Below are positions 15,922-24,566 of a stretch of 64,000 nucleotides of DNA, one piece after another. Source of the DNA: CAWEQW01 sp963811365 (GTDB taxonomy: Bacteria; Actinomycetota; Actinomycetes; Propionibacteriales; Nocardioidaceae). A program made the translations under genes and the position numbers. The stretch's first letter is position 1. Each line of letters starts with the position of its first letter. The notes under the pieces were generated by a model, which was not told the DNA's origin, ran no database searches, and saw nothing but the letters and a program-made list of their open reading frames with translations. The stretch lies in the NCBI GenBank assembly GCA_963811365.1, contig CAWEQW010000002.1, forward strand, positions 248,001 to 312,000, in the 5' to 3' direction.

Positions 15922-18510
15922 ATGTCTGTTCGGCTGCGCACGCTCGTCACCGCCGGCTCCGTCGGCATCGCCCTCGTGGTCCCGCTCGGGATGTCCGCCT
16001 CCGCGTCGGGCGCCCCCGCCGCGCGCTCCTCGGGCGTCTCCGCGCCGACGCCCTCGTTGTCGGTGACCTCCCGCCTTGCCGACCGGCGCAGCCTGGTCAC
16101 CGGGGACCGGATGTACGAGATGGGTGCCGAGGACGCCAGCTATCCGGCAACCGGCTTCCACACCCGTGGTGAGATGGGCGGCTTCTGGACGCCGCCGGTC
16201 AAGCTGCTCGACGGGCTCTGGTTCAAGGCGGGCGGCAGCTGGCTGACCGCGCGTCGCTACACCAGCGGCTGGGGTTGGAGCCGGACGGCCCTCGGCACCC
16301 ACGACGGGGTCACGATCACCCGCACCGACGTGGTGCCGGACGGGCTGCGAGCGGGGCTCGTCGGGCTGCACCTCGCGTCGCCGACCGCCACCACCCTCGA
16401 CCTCACGCTCGACGCGCACTCCGAGCTGATGAAGGTCTACCCGTGGGGGGAGACCACCCCGAGCCAGACCGACTACAACCTCCCCGACACCGGGGCGGTG
16501 AGCGGCTCCAGCCTGCTGTTCCGCGAGGACGGCACCCCGCCGGTCGCGAACGCCGAGCCGCACCACTACGCGGCGCTCGTGGGCTCCGACCTCGAGCCGA
16601 CCGGCTCTGCACTGGGGCCGGACTTCCGCGGTGCCCAGGACCCGGCCGTCGTGTGCCCCGCGACCGGGGACACACCCGACCGCTGCGACGACACGGCGTA
16701 CGGCAAGGGCACCGGCGGGCGGCTCGACTACCGGGTGCGGGTGCCGGCCGGTGGCCGCACGGTGTGGTTCGCGGTGGCCGGCTCGGACCGAGGCGTCGCC
16801 GCGGCCCGTGCCGCCCAGACCAAGGCGCTCGCGAACCCGGAGCGCCTGCTGCGCGCGAAGGTCGCGCGCCGGCTCGACATCGCAGAGCGCACCCGGGTCT
16901 CCCTGCCCGGAGACCGCTTGCTGCAGCGCAGCGTCGCCTGGAGCAAGCAGAACATCGCCGACTCGGTGCAGGAGGCCCGCGACCTGGCGGTCCGGGTGAC
17001 CCACGCCGGCACCGCGTACCCCGTCCCGGCCGGCCACGTCGCCAAGATCCGCTGGATCGGGGCGGGGTGGCCGGACTACCCCTGGCTGTTCGCAACCGAC
17101 GGTGAGTACACCGCGTTCGCGGCGGTGGCGAGCGGGCAGTTCGCCGCCGTCGAGGACCACCTTCGAGCGCTGCGCGACGTCAGCCTGGTCGCCAACGGGC
17201 ACACCGGGAAGGTGGTCCACGAGGTGACCTCCGACGGCCAGGTCTACTTCGGGGCCAACGGCGACGAGGGCAACACCGACGAGACGGCGAAGTTCCCGAG
17301 CGCCGTGGCGCTGGTCTGGCGGTGGACCGGCGACGACCGCTTCCGCGACGAGATGTACCCGTTCGCGGTCTCCAACCTGCACTACATCTACCGCCGGCTC
17401 GACGCGGACGGCGACGGCTGGCCGGAGGGGCTCGGCAACGTCGAGCGCCCGGGCATGGGCCAGGAGAAGCTCGACAACGCCGTCTACACCGACCGGGGGC
17501 TGCGCGACCTGGCCGACCTCGCCCGGAGCAAGGGTGACCGGGCCACCCAGCGGTGGGCCACCCGGCGGGCGCGCAGCCTCGAGGCCCGCTTCGAGCGGAC
17601 CTGGTGGTTCGGGCCGTCGGCGCAGCAGTACGCCGACTCGCTGTCGGACCCGGGCAACGTGAAGGTGTTCCAGCGGCACTGGATCGGGCTGACCCCCGTC
17701 GAGGCGGAACTGGTCCGGCCCGGCAGGCCGGCCGGTCCGGTGGCCTCGGTGCGGCACGCCCGGCTCGCGGTCGCCAAGCGGCAGGAGCCCTGCTACACCG
17801 GGCGCCACGGTCTGTTCCACACCGGCACCGGCGCCACCAGCGACCCCGCCGGCAACCCCGGCGCCACCTGCGACGGCGCGACCTCGTCGGTGACGGCGGA
17901 GCGGTCGGTGTTCACCCTCGGTACGTCGATCATGGCGGTCGCCGAGGCGGCGCTGGGCCGGATGCGCGGCGACCAGCTCCAGCGGTACACCCGCGACAAC
18001 GCGACCGTGCAGCTGGACCCGAAGGTGTGGGAGCTGCCCGGCGCCATGCCGGAGATCTCCCCGTCACCGGACTTCGGCGCCAACATCGACAAGCTGTTCA
18101 CCGAGCGCTCGATGGCGCTCCAGGCATGGGGGACCTATGGCGTCCTGTGGCCGGTCGTGCACTTCGAGCTCGGCATCGCCCCGGACGTCGGTCGCGGGCG
18201 GCTGAGCGTCGTACCGCAGGTGCCGGCGGGGCAGCACCGCGTCGCCGGGCGCGACATCCGGCTCGGGCACGGGGCGGTCGCCGTGGTCGCGACGCGCCGG
18301 TCCGGGGTGCTGCGCACGACCGTCGTGCGGGACCGCCGCTGGGCGCTCACCATCGGGGCCGTGCTGCCGCGTGGCGCGGCGGTCGGGGCGGTGCGGCTCG
18401 ACGGCGCGCGGACGTCGTACCGGGTCGTGCGGTCCGCCCGCGGGCGCGAGCTGCTCGTGCACGCGGGGCGGGTGACCGGTACGTCACGGCTCGCGGTGCA
18501 CCTGCGCTGA
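15922..18510 (+). CDS. Secreted six-hairpin (GH15/amylo-glucosidase-type) glycosidase
   Basis: 862 residues. A signal peptide (TLVTAGSVGIALVVPLGMSA) predicts export. An N-terminal beta-sandwich is followed by an (alpha/alpha)6 barrel typical of glucoamylase/amylo-alpha-1,6-glucosidase-like enzymes: KIRWIGAGWPDYPWLFATDG, GANGDEGNTDETAKFPSAV, DGDGWPEGLGNVERPG and a closing WELPGAMPEISPSPDFG. Likely catalytic acids lie in the DGE and GDEGN segments, but I cannot assign them firmly. The C-terminal ~90 residues are beta-rich. Substrate unknown; the GH26 gene nearby suggests plant or fungal polysaccharide. Confidence 0.78.
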   Translation: MSVRLRTLVTAGSVGIALVVPLGMSASASGAPAARSSGVSAPTPSLSVTSRLADRRSLVTGDRMYEMGAEDASYPATGFHTRGEMGGFWTPPVKLLDGLWFKAGGSWLTARRYTSGWGWSRTALGTHDGVTITRTDVVPDGLRAGLVGLHLASPTATTLDLTLDAHSELMKVYPWGETTPSQTDYNLPDTGAVSGSSLLFREDGTPPVANAEPHHYAALVGSDLEPTGSALGPDFRGAQDPAVVCPATGDTPDRCDDTAYGKGTGGRLDYRVRVPAGGRTVWFAVAGSDRGVAAARAAQTKALANPERLLRAKVARRLDIAERTRVSLPGDRLLQRSVAWSKQNIADSVQEARDLAVRVTHAGTAYPVPAGHVAKIRWIGAGWPDYPWLFATDGEYTAFAAVASGQFAAVEDHLRALRDVSLVANGHTGKVVHEVTSDGQVYFGANGDEGNTDETAKFPSAVALVWRWTGDDRFRDEMYPFAVSNLHYIYRRLDADGDGWPEGLGNVERPGMGQEKLDNAVYTDRGLRDLADLARSKGDRATQRWATRRARSLEARFERTWWFGPSAQQYADSLSDPGNVKVFQRHWIGLTPVEAELVRPGRPAGPVASVRHARLAVAKRQEPCYTGRHGLFHTGTGATSDPAGNPGATCDGATSSVTAERSVFTLGTSIMAVAEAALGRMRGDQLQRYTRDNATVQLDPKVWELPGAMPEISPSPDFGANIDKLFTERSMALQAWGTYGVLWPVVHFELGIAPDVGRGRLSVVPQVPAGQHRVAGRDIRLGHGAVAVVATRRSGVLRTTVVRDRRWALTIGAVLPRGAAVGAVRLDGARTSYRVVRSARGRELLVHAGRVTGTSRLAVHLR

Positions 18511-18550
18511 ACCGATTGCGGAGCGGCGCTCCCGGCGGGACGCTGGTGTG

Positions 18551-19042
18551 ATGAGCCAGCCCGCAGTCGAGATCGTCCCCGTCGTGGTACCGGAGGCGGT
18601 GAACCTGATCCTCGGCCAGTCGCATTTCGTGAAGACGGTCGAGGACCTGTACGAGGCACTGGTCGGCACCTCGCCGCACCTCCGGTTCGGGCTGGCGTTC
18701 TGCGAGGCGAGCGGTCCGCGCCTGGTGCGGCGGGCGGGAAACGACCCCGAGCTGGTCGCCCAGGCGGTGCAGCACGCGCTGGCGGTCGGGGCGGGGCACT
18801 GTTTCGTGGTGCTCCTGCGCGAGGGCTTCCCGGTCAACGTGCTCAACCAGGTCAAGGCGGTGCCCGAGGTGTGCCGGGTCTTCTGCGCGACCGCGAACCC
18901 CGTGCAGGTGCTGGTCGCGGCCACCGACCAGGGGCGCGCCGTGCTGGGCGTGGTCGACGGCGAGCCGCCCGTCGGGGTGGAGACCGACGAGGACGAGCGG
19001 GCGCGGCACGCGCTGCTGCGCGACATCGGCTACAAGCTCTGA
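18551..19042 (+). CDS. Adenosine-specific kinase family (DUF355/PF04008)-like protein
   Basis: 163 residues from the ATG at 18551 (a GTG immediately precedes it). The conserved core is visible: LILGQSHFVKTVEDLYEAL, FGLAFCEASGPRLVRRAGND, GHCFVVLLREGFPVNVLNQVKAV and CRVFCATANPVQVLVA. Archaeal members are annotated as adenosine-specific kinases; activity in bacteria is unproven. It follows the glycosidase gene by 40 nt and may share its transcript. The family is commonest in archaea, so horizontal spread is possible, but base composition is that of its neighbours. Confidence 0.82.
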   Translation: MSQPAVEIVPVVVPEAVNLILGQSHFVKTVEDLYEALVGTSPHLRFGLAFCEASGPRLVRRAGNDPELVAQAVQHALAVGAGHCFVVLLREGFPVNVLNQVKAVPEVCRVFCATANPVQVLVAATDQGRAVLGVVDGEPPVGVETDEDERARHALLRDIGYKL

Positions 19043-19064
19043 GCTCCCGGGGCCCGGCCGGGAC

Positions 19065-19099
19065 GGGACCAGAGGCCCTCCAGGAGTGACCGAGGTCCC
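19065..19099 (+). promoter_or_regulatory. Two possible DosR-type boxes 21 bp apart
   Basis: GGGAC-CAGA-GGCCC (19065-19078) and GTGAC-CGAG-GTCCC (19086-19099) each match GGGAC-N4-GTCCC at nine of ten positions, with centres 21 bp (two helical turns) apart. They lie 113 nt before the small membrane-protein gene at 19213. The centre bases differ from the main series at 35-54 kb, so chance in GC-rich DNA is possible. Confidence 0.3.
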
Positions 19100-19212
19100 T
19101 CGACGTCGGGGTGCGCCCCGGCGCACTCTCGGAACCAGGCGAGGACGGCCGTACAAGCGGGCTCGGGGCCGCGACTCAACGGCGGCGTGGGCCCCGCGGG
19201 TTGGAGGAGGTC

Positions 19213-19572
19213 ATGGTCATCGCGATCATGCTGTTCGTCGGTGTCCTGGCTGTGGTGCTGTGGGCACTGTTCGGGATGCGCCGCTTCACGATGGAGAAGG
19301 CGCACACCGAGGCCCGGCTGCTCCGTCCGGAGACCCCGACGGTCTCCTACGCGGTGCCCAACGGCCAGGACCCGGCCGTGCTGATGGCCGCGCTGGAGAC
19401 CGAGGGGTTCACGGCGGTGTGCGACACCTCGGGTGGCATGGACACCGTGGTGGTCGAGTGCGGCGAGCAGGAGCGGGGCCGGGTGCGTGCGGTCATCGAG
19501 CAGGTCGACCGCGCGGGCTTCAACGGTCCGGAGCTGCACGTCGGGCACGTCAGCTTCGAGGACGAGCGCTGA
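19213..19572 (+). CDS. Small membrane-anchored protein of unknown function
   Basis: 119 residues. TTGGAGGAGG precedes the ATG. An N-terminal membrane helix (MVIAIMLFVGVLAVVLWALF) is followed by a soluble ~90-residue domain with an alternating strand/helix pattern (VLMAALETEGFTAVCDTSGG, VVVECGEQERGRVRAVIEQV) that looks ferredoxin-like. Not recognised. A pair of possible DosR-type boxes lies upstream. Confidence 0.7.
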   Translation: MVIAIMLFVGVLAVVLWALFGMRRFTMEKAHTEARLLRPETPTVSYAVPNGQDPAVLMAALETEGFTAVCDTSGGMDTVVVECGEQERGRVRAVIEQVDRAGFNGPELHVGHVSFEDER

Positions 19573-19614
19573 CCCGTCGCGACATCGCGCGCCCGGTGCC
19601 CTAGCGTCTGGTCC

Positions 19615-20445
19615 GTGAGCGAGGACTACCGCGTCGTCAACCGGGCGAGCTGGGACGAGCGTGCGCCGGCGCACGCCGCATCCCCCGACTACGGGCTCGA
19701 GCGATTCCGCAGCGACCCGGAGCACCTGTCCGACGTGGTGCGCTTCGACCTGCCCCTCCTGGGGTCGGTCGCCGGGCTGCGCGGCGTACACCTCCAGTGT
19801 CACCTCGGCACCGACACCGTCTCGCTGGCCCGACTCGGCGCGCGGATGACCGGGCTGGACTTCAGCCCCGCGGCGGTCGCGCAGGCCCAGGCCCTCGCCG
19901 AGGCCACCGGCGCCACCGCCGAGTTCGTCGAGGCTGACGTGTACGACGCGGCAGCGGTGCTTCCGGCGCACTCCTTCGACCTGGTCTTCACCGGTGTCGG
20001 CGCGCTGTGCTGGCTCCCGGACATCCGCCGGTGGGCCGCGGTGGTTGCGGGGCTGCTCGCGCCGGGCGGTCGGCTGTTCCTCCGGGAGGGGCATCCGATG
20101 CTGTGGGCGCTGGCCGACCCGCGCCCGGACGGCCTTCTCGTCGTGGAGCACCCGTACGTCGAGCGGCCGGAGCCGACGGTGTGGGACGAGCCCGGGACGT
20201 ACGTCGAGACCGGCGTGGAGTTCACCCACAACGTGACCCACGAGTGGAACCACGGCCTCGGCGAGGTGGTCGGCGCGCTGCTGGACGAGGGGCTCGTGCT
20301 CACCGGGCTTGCGGAGCACGACAGCGTCCCGTGGAACGCGCTGCCCGGGATGATGGAGCGGCTGCCGGGCGGGGAGTGGAGGCTGGTCGACCGGCCGTGG
20401 CGGCTGCCGCACAGCTACACGCTGCAGGCCGTCCGGCCGGCGTGA
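19615..20445 (+). CDS. Class I SAM-dependent methyltransferase
   Basis: 276 residues from a GTG with TAGCGT seven bases upstream, so it is probably leaderless. SAM-binding motifs are partly kept: VHLQCHLGTDTVSLARLGA (motif I), VTGLDFS-type MTGLDFSPAAVAQA (motif II) and FDLVFTGVGALCWLPD (motif IV), then LLAPGGRLFLREGHPM. The target molecule is unknown. Monocistronic by spacing. Confidence 0.85.
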   Translation: MSEDYRVVNRASWDERAPAHAASPDYGLERFRSDPEHLSDVVRFDLPLLGSVAGLRGVHLQCHLGTDTVSLARLGARMTGLDFSPAAVAQAQALAEATGATAEFVEADVYDAAAVLPAHSFDLVFTGVGALCWLPDIRRWAAVVAGLLAPGGRLFLREGHPMLWALADPRPDGLLVVEHPYVERPEPTVWDEPGTYVETGVEFTHNVTHEWNHGLGEVVGALLDEGLVLTGLAEHDSVPWNALPGMMERLPGGEWRLVDRPWRLPHSYTLQAVRPA

Positions 20446-20535
20446 GCCTGCGCCGGCTTGACCCCGCCCCGACGTGACCCCGGCCCGCGCTCCGCACCTC
20501 TAGGGCGCGGTGCTCGCTCCACCGGGTCGCTCCGG

Positions 20536-20907
20536 TCACGTCCCGGCGGAGCGACGTCGGGCCACTTCTCCTCGACATGCGTGGTGCATGCGGGGGTCCT
20601 TGGCCGCGCGCGGGGCCAGCGCCGGGTGCACGTCTGGCTCGGCGTCGGCTCGCGCGTCGGCGACCGCGCGGTGGCGTGCTGCTGCGTCGGCTGCTGCGAG
20701 ATGCGGGCACTGCGCGTCTGGAGCGGGACGCGACGGCTCGTCCCCGGCCGCGTGGTGCTGCACACCCCACCCCACGGCGCCGGCCACCACGATCACGGCG
20801 GCGAGCAGGCGCCCCGGCCAGGGAGACCCGCCCAGGCGCGGCCCGTCCAGGCGCGACCCGCCGTACTCCAGGGTGTCCTGGCCGGCGGAGGTCGGGACCG
20901 AAGGCAC
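20536..20907 (-). CDS. Possible small membrane-anchored protein (weak)
   Basis: 123-residue frame from a GTG, with a single hydrophobic segment (LLAAVIVVAGAVGWGV) after ~30 residues and an alanine/histidine-rich tail. It fills part of the 608-nt gap between the methyltransferase and lon. No ribosome-binding site is clear and no family is recognised; it may be a chance open frame. Apart from the HAIR operator I see nothing else in this gap. Confidence 0.35.
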   Translation of the reverse strand: MPSVPTSAGQDTLEYGGSRLDGPRLGGSPWPGRLLAAVIVVAGAVGWGVQHHAAGDEPSRPAPDAQCPHLAAADAAARHRAVADARADAEPDVHPALAPRAAKDPRMHHACRGEVARRRSAGT

Positions 20908-21012
20908 CTGTCGATCATCCCCGACGACGGTCGCCGCCCCAAGCCCGGGTGGGCGGCTGCTTCGCCCTGAGCGAACAGCGGCGGGAGACGGAACACCCCC
21001 GCGGGGCCGGGA

Positions 21013-21033
21013 GTTGAGTCGACATCACTCAAG
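21013..21033 (+). promoter_or_regulatory. HAIR operator (HspR-binding inverted repeat) upstream of lon
   Basis: GTTGAGT-CGACATC-ACTCAAG matches the HAIR consensus CTTGAGT-N7-ACTCAAG in 13 of 14 arm positions with the exact 7-base spacer. It ends 20 nt before the lon start. HspR represses heat-shock genes through this element in actinobacteria, and lon is a known HspR target in Streptomyces. Confidence 0.88.
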
Positions 21034-21053
21034 AACCTGTGGAAGGGGTGGAC

Positions 21054-23405
21054 ATGTCAGACTCCACCACGCGCCTGCCGGTGCTCTTCGTGCCGGACCT
21101 GGTCGTGCTGCCGGGGATGGTCGTCCCGATCGGCCTGGACGAGCCCGCGCAGGCGGCTGTCGACGCCGCCGAGAGCAGCAGCGAGCGGCAGTTGCTGGTC
21201 GCCCCCCGCCTGGAGGACCGGTACGCCTCGTTCGGGGTCGTGGCGACGATCGAGCGGGTCGGACGGATGAGCGGCGGTGCGCCGGCCGCGGTGCTGCGTG
21301 CCGGACGGCGGGCCCGCATCGGGAGCGGCGTCACCGGCCCCGGGGCCGCCCTCTGGGTCGAGGTCGAGCCGGTCGCCGACGGTACGCCGAGCCCGCGGGC
21401 GCGCGAGCTCGCCGAGGAGTACAAGCGGCTCGTCGTCGCCGTGCTGCAGCGCCGGGAGGCGTGGCAGGTGGTCGACACCGTCAACCAGATGACCGACCCG
21501 GCGACGATCGCGGACAGCGCCGGCTATGCGCCGTACCTCTCCGCCGACCGGAAGCGCCGGCTGCTCGAGACGCCCGACGTGGAGGAGCGGCTGACCCTGC
21601 TCGTGGGCTGGACCCGCGAGCACCTCGCGGAGGTCGACGTCGCCGACAAGATCGGCGAGGACGTCCGTGAGGGCATGGAGAGGAGCCAGCGGGAGTTCCT
21701 GCTGCGCCAGCAGCTCGCCGCGATCCGCAAGGAGCTGGGTGAGGGCGAGCCGGACGGCACCGAGGACTACCGCGCTCGGGTGGAGTCGGCCGACGTGCCG
21801 GATGCCGTCCGCGCGGCGATGCTGCGCGAGGTCGACCGGCTCGAGCGCGCCAGTGACCAGAGTCCCGAGACCTCCTGGATCCGGACCTGGCTGGACACCG
21901 TCCTGGAGCTGCCGTGGAGCGTCCGCACCGAGGACAACGACGACGTCCGTGCGGCGCGCGCCGTGCTCGACGCCGACCACCACGGCCTCGACGAGGTCAA
22001 GGAGCGGATCGTGGAGTACCTCGCCGTCCGGGCCCGTCGTGCAGCGCGCGGCCTCCAGGTCGTCGGCGGCCGCGGCTCGGGTGCCGTCATCCTGCTGGCC
22101 GGGCCTCCTGGCGTCGGCAAGACGTCGCTGGGGGAGAGCGTCGCCCGTTCCCTCGGGCGGAAGTTCGTCCGGGTCGCCTTGGGCGGGGTGCGCGACGAGG
22201 CGGAGATCCGCGGCCACCGGCGCACCTACGTCGGTGCGCTGCCCGGCCGCATCGTGCGTGCCGTCAAGGAGGCCGGCTCGATGAACCCCGTCGTGCTCCT
22301 CGACGAGGTCGACAAGGTCGGCGCCGACTACCGGGGCGACCCGGCGGCCGCGCTCCTGGAGGTGCTGGACCCCGCGCAGAACCACACGTTCCGCGACCAC
22401 TACCTGGAGCTCGACCTCGACCTCTCCGACGTGCTGTTCATCGCCACGGCCAACGTGGTCGAGACGATCCCCTCGGCGCTCCTGGACCGGATGGAGCTGG
22501 TCACCCTCGACGGCTACACCGAGGACGACAAGGTGGCCATCGCCCGGGACTTCCTGCTGCCACGTCAGCTGGAGCGCGCGGCGCTCACGGCCGACGAGGT
22601 GGCGGTGTCCGACGAGGCGCTGCGCGAGATCGCGGCGAGCTACACCCGGGAGGCAGGCGTACGACAGATGGAGCGGCTGATCGCCAAGGCGCTCCGCAAG
22701 GCCGCGACCCGGCTGGCCGAGGGCGACACCGCGGCCGTGGTGGTCGACCGCGACCGGCTCACCGAGCTGCTCGGCCGTCCCCGCTTCCGGCCGGAGTCGC
22801 ACGAGCGCACGTCGGTGCCCGGGGTGAGCACGGGGCTCGCGGTCACCGGCCTCGGAGGCGACGTGCTCTACATCGAGGCGAGCGCCAGCGACGGGCCGGC
22901 CGGCCTGACGCTGACCGGCCAGCTCGGTGAGGTGATGAAGGAGTCCGCGCAGATCGCGCTCTCCTTCGTGCGGGCGCACGCCGAGGATCTCGGAGTCGAC
23001 CCGACCGTGTTCGACCGGGCCGTCCACATCCACGTCCCGGCAGGGGCGGTGCCGAAGGACGGGCCGTCGGCCGGGGTGACGATGGTGACGGCGTTGGTGT
23101 CGCTCGCCCTCGGCCGTCCCGTCCGTGGCGAGGTCGGGATGACCGGTGAGGTCACGCTCAACGGCCGGGTGCTGCCGATCGGCGGCGTGAGGCAGAAGCT
23201 GCTCGCCGCCCAGCGTGCCGGGCTCACCGAGGTGTTCCTGCCGGCCCGCAACGAGCCGGACCTCGACGACGTCCCGGCGGACGTGCTCGAGGACGTGCAG
23301 GTCCACCTGGTCGGCGACGTGACCGACATCGTCCGTGCCGCCGTCACACCCGCGGAGGGTGCTGCGGCGCCCGACGCCGGGGCGTCCCCTGCACAGGCGG
23401 CCTGA
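21054..23405 (+). CDS. lon: ATP-dependent Lon protease
   Basis: 783 residues from the ATG at 21054, preceded by GGAAGGGG; a GTG at 21039 would overlap this site. Domains: N-terminal substrate-binding LON domain (LPVLFVPDLVVLPGMVVPIG), coiled middle, AAA+ module with Walker A GPPGVGKT (350-357) and VVLLDEVDKV, and protease domain with the Ser-Lys dyad Ser672 (PKDGPSAG) and Lys715 (IGGVRQK). It degrades misfolded and regulatory proteins in the cytoplasm. The HAIR element upstream predicts heat-shock control by HspR. Two strong hairpins follow the stop. Confidence 0.97.
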   Translation: MSDSTTRLPVLFVPDLVVLPGMVVPIGLDEPAQAAVDAAESSSERQLLVAPRLEDRYASFGVVATIERVGRMSGGAPAAVLRAGRRARIGSGVTGPGAALWVEVEPVADGTPSPRARELAEEYKRLVVAVLQRREAWQVVDTVNQMTDPATIADSAGYAPYLSADRKRRLLETPDVEERLTLLVGWTREHLAEVDVADKIGEDVREGMERSQREFLLRQQLAAIRKELGEGEPDGTEDYRARVESADVPDAVRAAMLREVDRLERASDQSPETSWIRTWLDTVLELPWSVRTEDNDDVRAARAVLDADHHGLDEVKERIVEYLAVRARRAARGLQVVGGRGSGAVILLAGPPGVGKTSLGESVARSLGRKFVRVALGGVRDEAEIRGHRRTYVGALPGRIVRAVKEAGSMNPVVLLDEVDKVGADYRGDPAAALLEVLDPAQNHTFRDHYLELDLDLSDVLFIATANVVETIPSALLDRMELVTLDGYTEDDKVAIARDFLLPRQLERAALTADEVAVSDEALREIAASYTREAGVRQMERLIAKALRKAATRLAEGDTAAVVVDRDRLTELLGRPRFRPESHERTSVPGVSTGLAVTGLGGDVLYIEASASDGPAGLTLTGQLGEVMKESAQIALSFVRAHAEDLGVDPTVFDRAVHIHVPAGAVPKDGPSAGVTMVTALVSLALGRPVRGEVGMTGEVTLNGRVLPIGGVRQKLLAAQRAGLTEVFLPARNEPDLDDVPADVLEDVQVHLVGDVTDIVRAAVTPAEGAAAPDAGASPAQAA

Positions 23406-23410
23406 CCCCG

Positions 23411-23477
23411 AGGACGCCCGGCTCGGCGTCCTGCGGGCACCCGGCGCGTGCCGCCACGCGTGACACGCGCCGGGTGC
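23411..23477 (+). terminator. Two consecutive hairpins after lon
   Basis: AGGACGCC (23411-23418) pairs with GGCGTCCT (23425-23432). GCACCCGGCGCGTG (23437-23450) pairs perfectly with CACGCGCCGGGTGC (23464-23477) over a 13-base loop. They begin six bases after the lon stop and end before yihY. Confidence 0.75.
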
Positions 23478-23499
23478 GGGTACGCCGTACGGTGTGCCC

Positions 23500-24526
23500 A
23501 TGAAGAACCTGATCCTGCGGTTGGACCGCTTCCAGCGGACGCACCCTGTGGTCGGGCTCCCTCTCGCCGTCGTCTACAAGTTCTTCGACGACCAGGGCGG
23601 CTACCTCGCCGCGACGCTGACCTACTACGCGTTCATCGCGATCTTCCCGATGATGCTGATCGCCTCCTCGATCCTCGGCTTCGTGCTCCAGGGCAACCCC
23701 AGGCTCCAGGAGGAGATCCTGGACTCGGCGCTGAGCCAGTTCCCGATCGTCGGCACGCAGCTCGGGCGGCCCGAAGGCCTGCGCGGCAGCGCCGGCGCGG
23801 TGATCGTGGGAGGGGTCGCGGCTCTCTACGGTGTGATCGGCATGGGGCAGGCCAGCATGAACGCGATGAACGTCGTGTGGTCGATCCCGCGCAACAGCAG
23901 GCTGAACCCGTTCATGTCCCGGCTGCGCAGCGCTGTGCTCCTGATGCTCGCCGGGCTGGCGATCCTCGTCATCGCCGTGCTCACCAGCGTCACCAGCCAC
24001 CTGGAGATCCTGGGCGGGGGCGACACCTGGTTGGGCTGGCTGCTCAAGCTGGTCGTCGGTCGTGGTCACGGCGCTGGTGCTCACCGCCCTCATGCGGCAC
24101 GCCACCTCCGTGCGGATGCCGTGGCGCACGGCTGCGCCCGGCGGCGTCGCGGTCGCCGTGATGTGGCAGCTCCTGCAGTACTTCGGCGGCCTGTACGTCA
24201 GCCACGTCATCGCCAAGGCGAACGCGATGAACAGCGTCTTCGCGCTGGTCCTCGGCCTCGTCGGCCTGATCTACATAGCCGCCGTGATGGCCGTTCTCGG
24301 CCTGCAGGTCAACGTGGTCCTGGCCAAGCATCTGTGGCCCCGGGCTCTGCTGACGCCGTTCACCGACAACGTCGACCTCACCGCGGCGGACCGGCGGGCG
24401 TACGCCGGCTACGCCAAGGCACAGCGGCACAAGGGCTTCCAGAGCGTCGAGGTGTCCTTCGAGAAGGAGCCCGAGGAGAACCTGTCGGACGGCGACCCGC
24501 CGGTGACGGTGGCCGACGGCCGCTGA
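23500..24526 (+). pseudogene. YihY/UPF0761-family (BrkB-like) membrane protein, frame-broken
   Basis: The N-terminal half (LAATLTYYAFIAIFPMMLIASSILGFVL is split here as LTYYAFIAIFPMML plus SSILGFVLQG; later IGMGQASMNAMNVVWSIPR) is typical of the YihY family. After LLKLVV at about 24055 the reading frame moves by one; the rest (VVVTALVLTALMRHAT, FGGLYVSHVIAKANAMNSVF, LGLVGLIYIAAVMAVLGLQV) continues the same protein. Deleting one base near 24055-24062 gives 341 residues with about six membrane helices. TACGGT seven bases before the ATG suggests a leaderless start. A real frameshift and a sequence error cannot be told apart here. The family's role is uncertain. Confidence 0.85.
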
Positions 24527-24566
24527 TTCGCCCGCGGCACGGCGCCGACTGCGCTTGGCTGTACCC

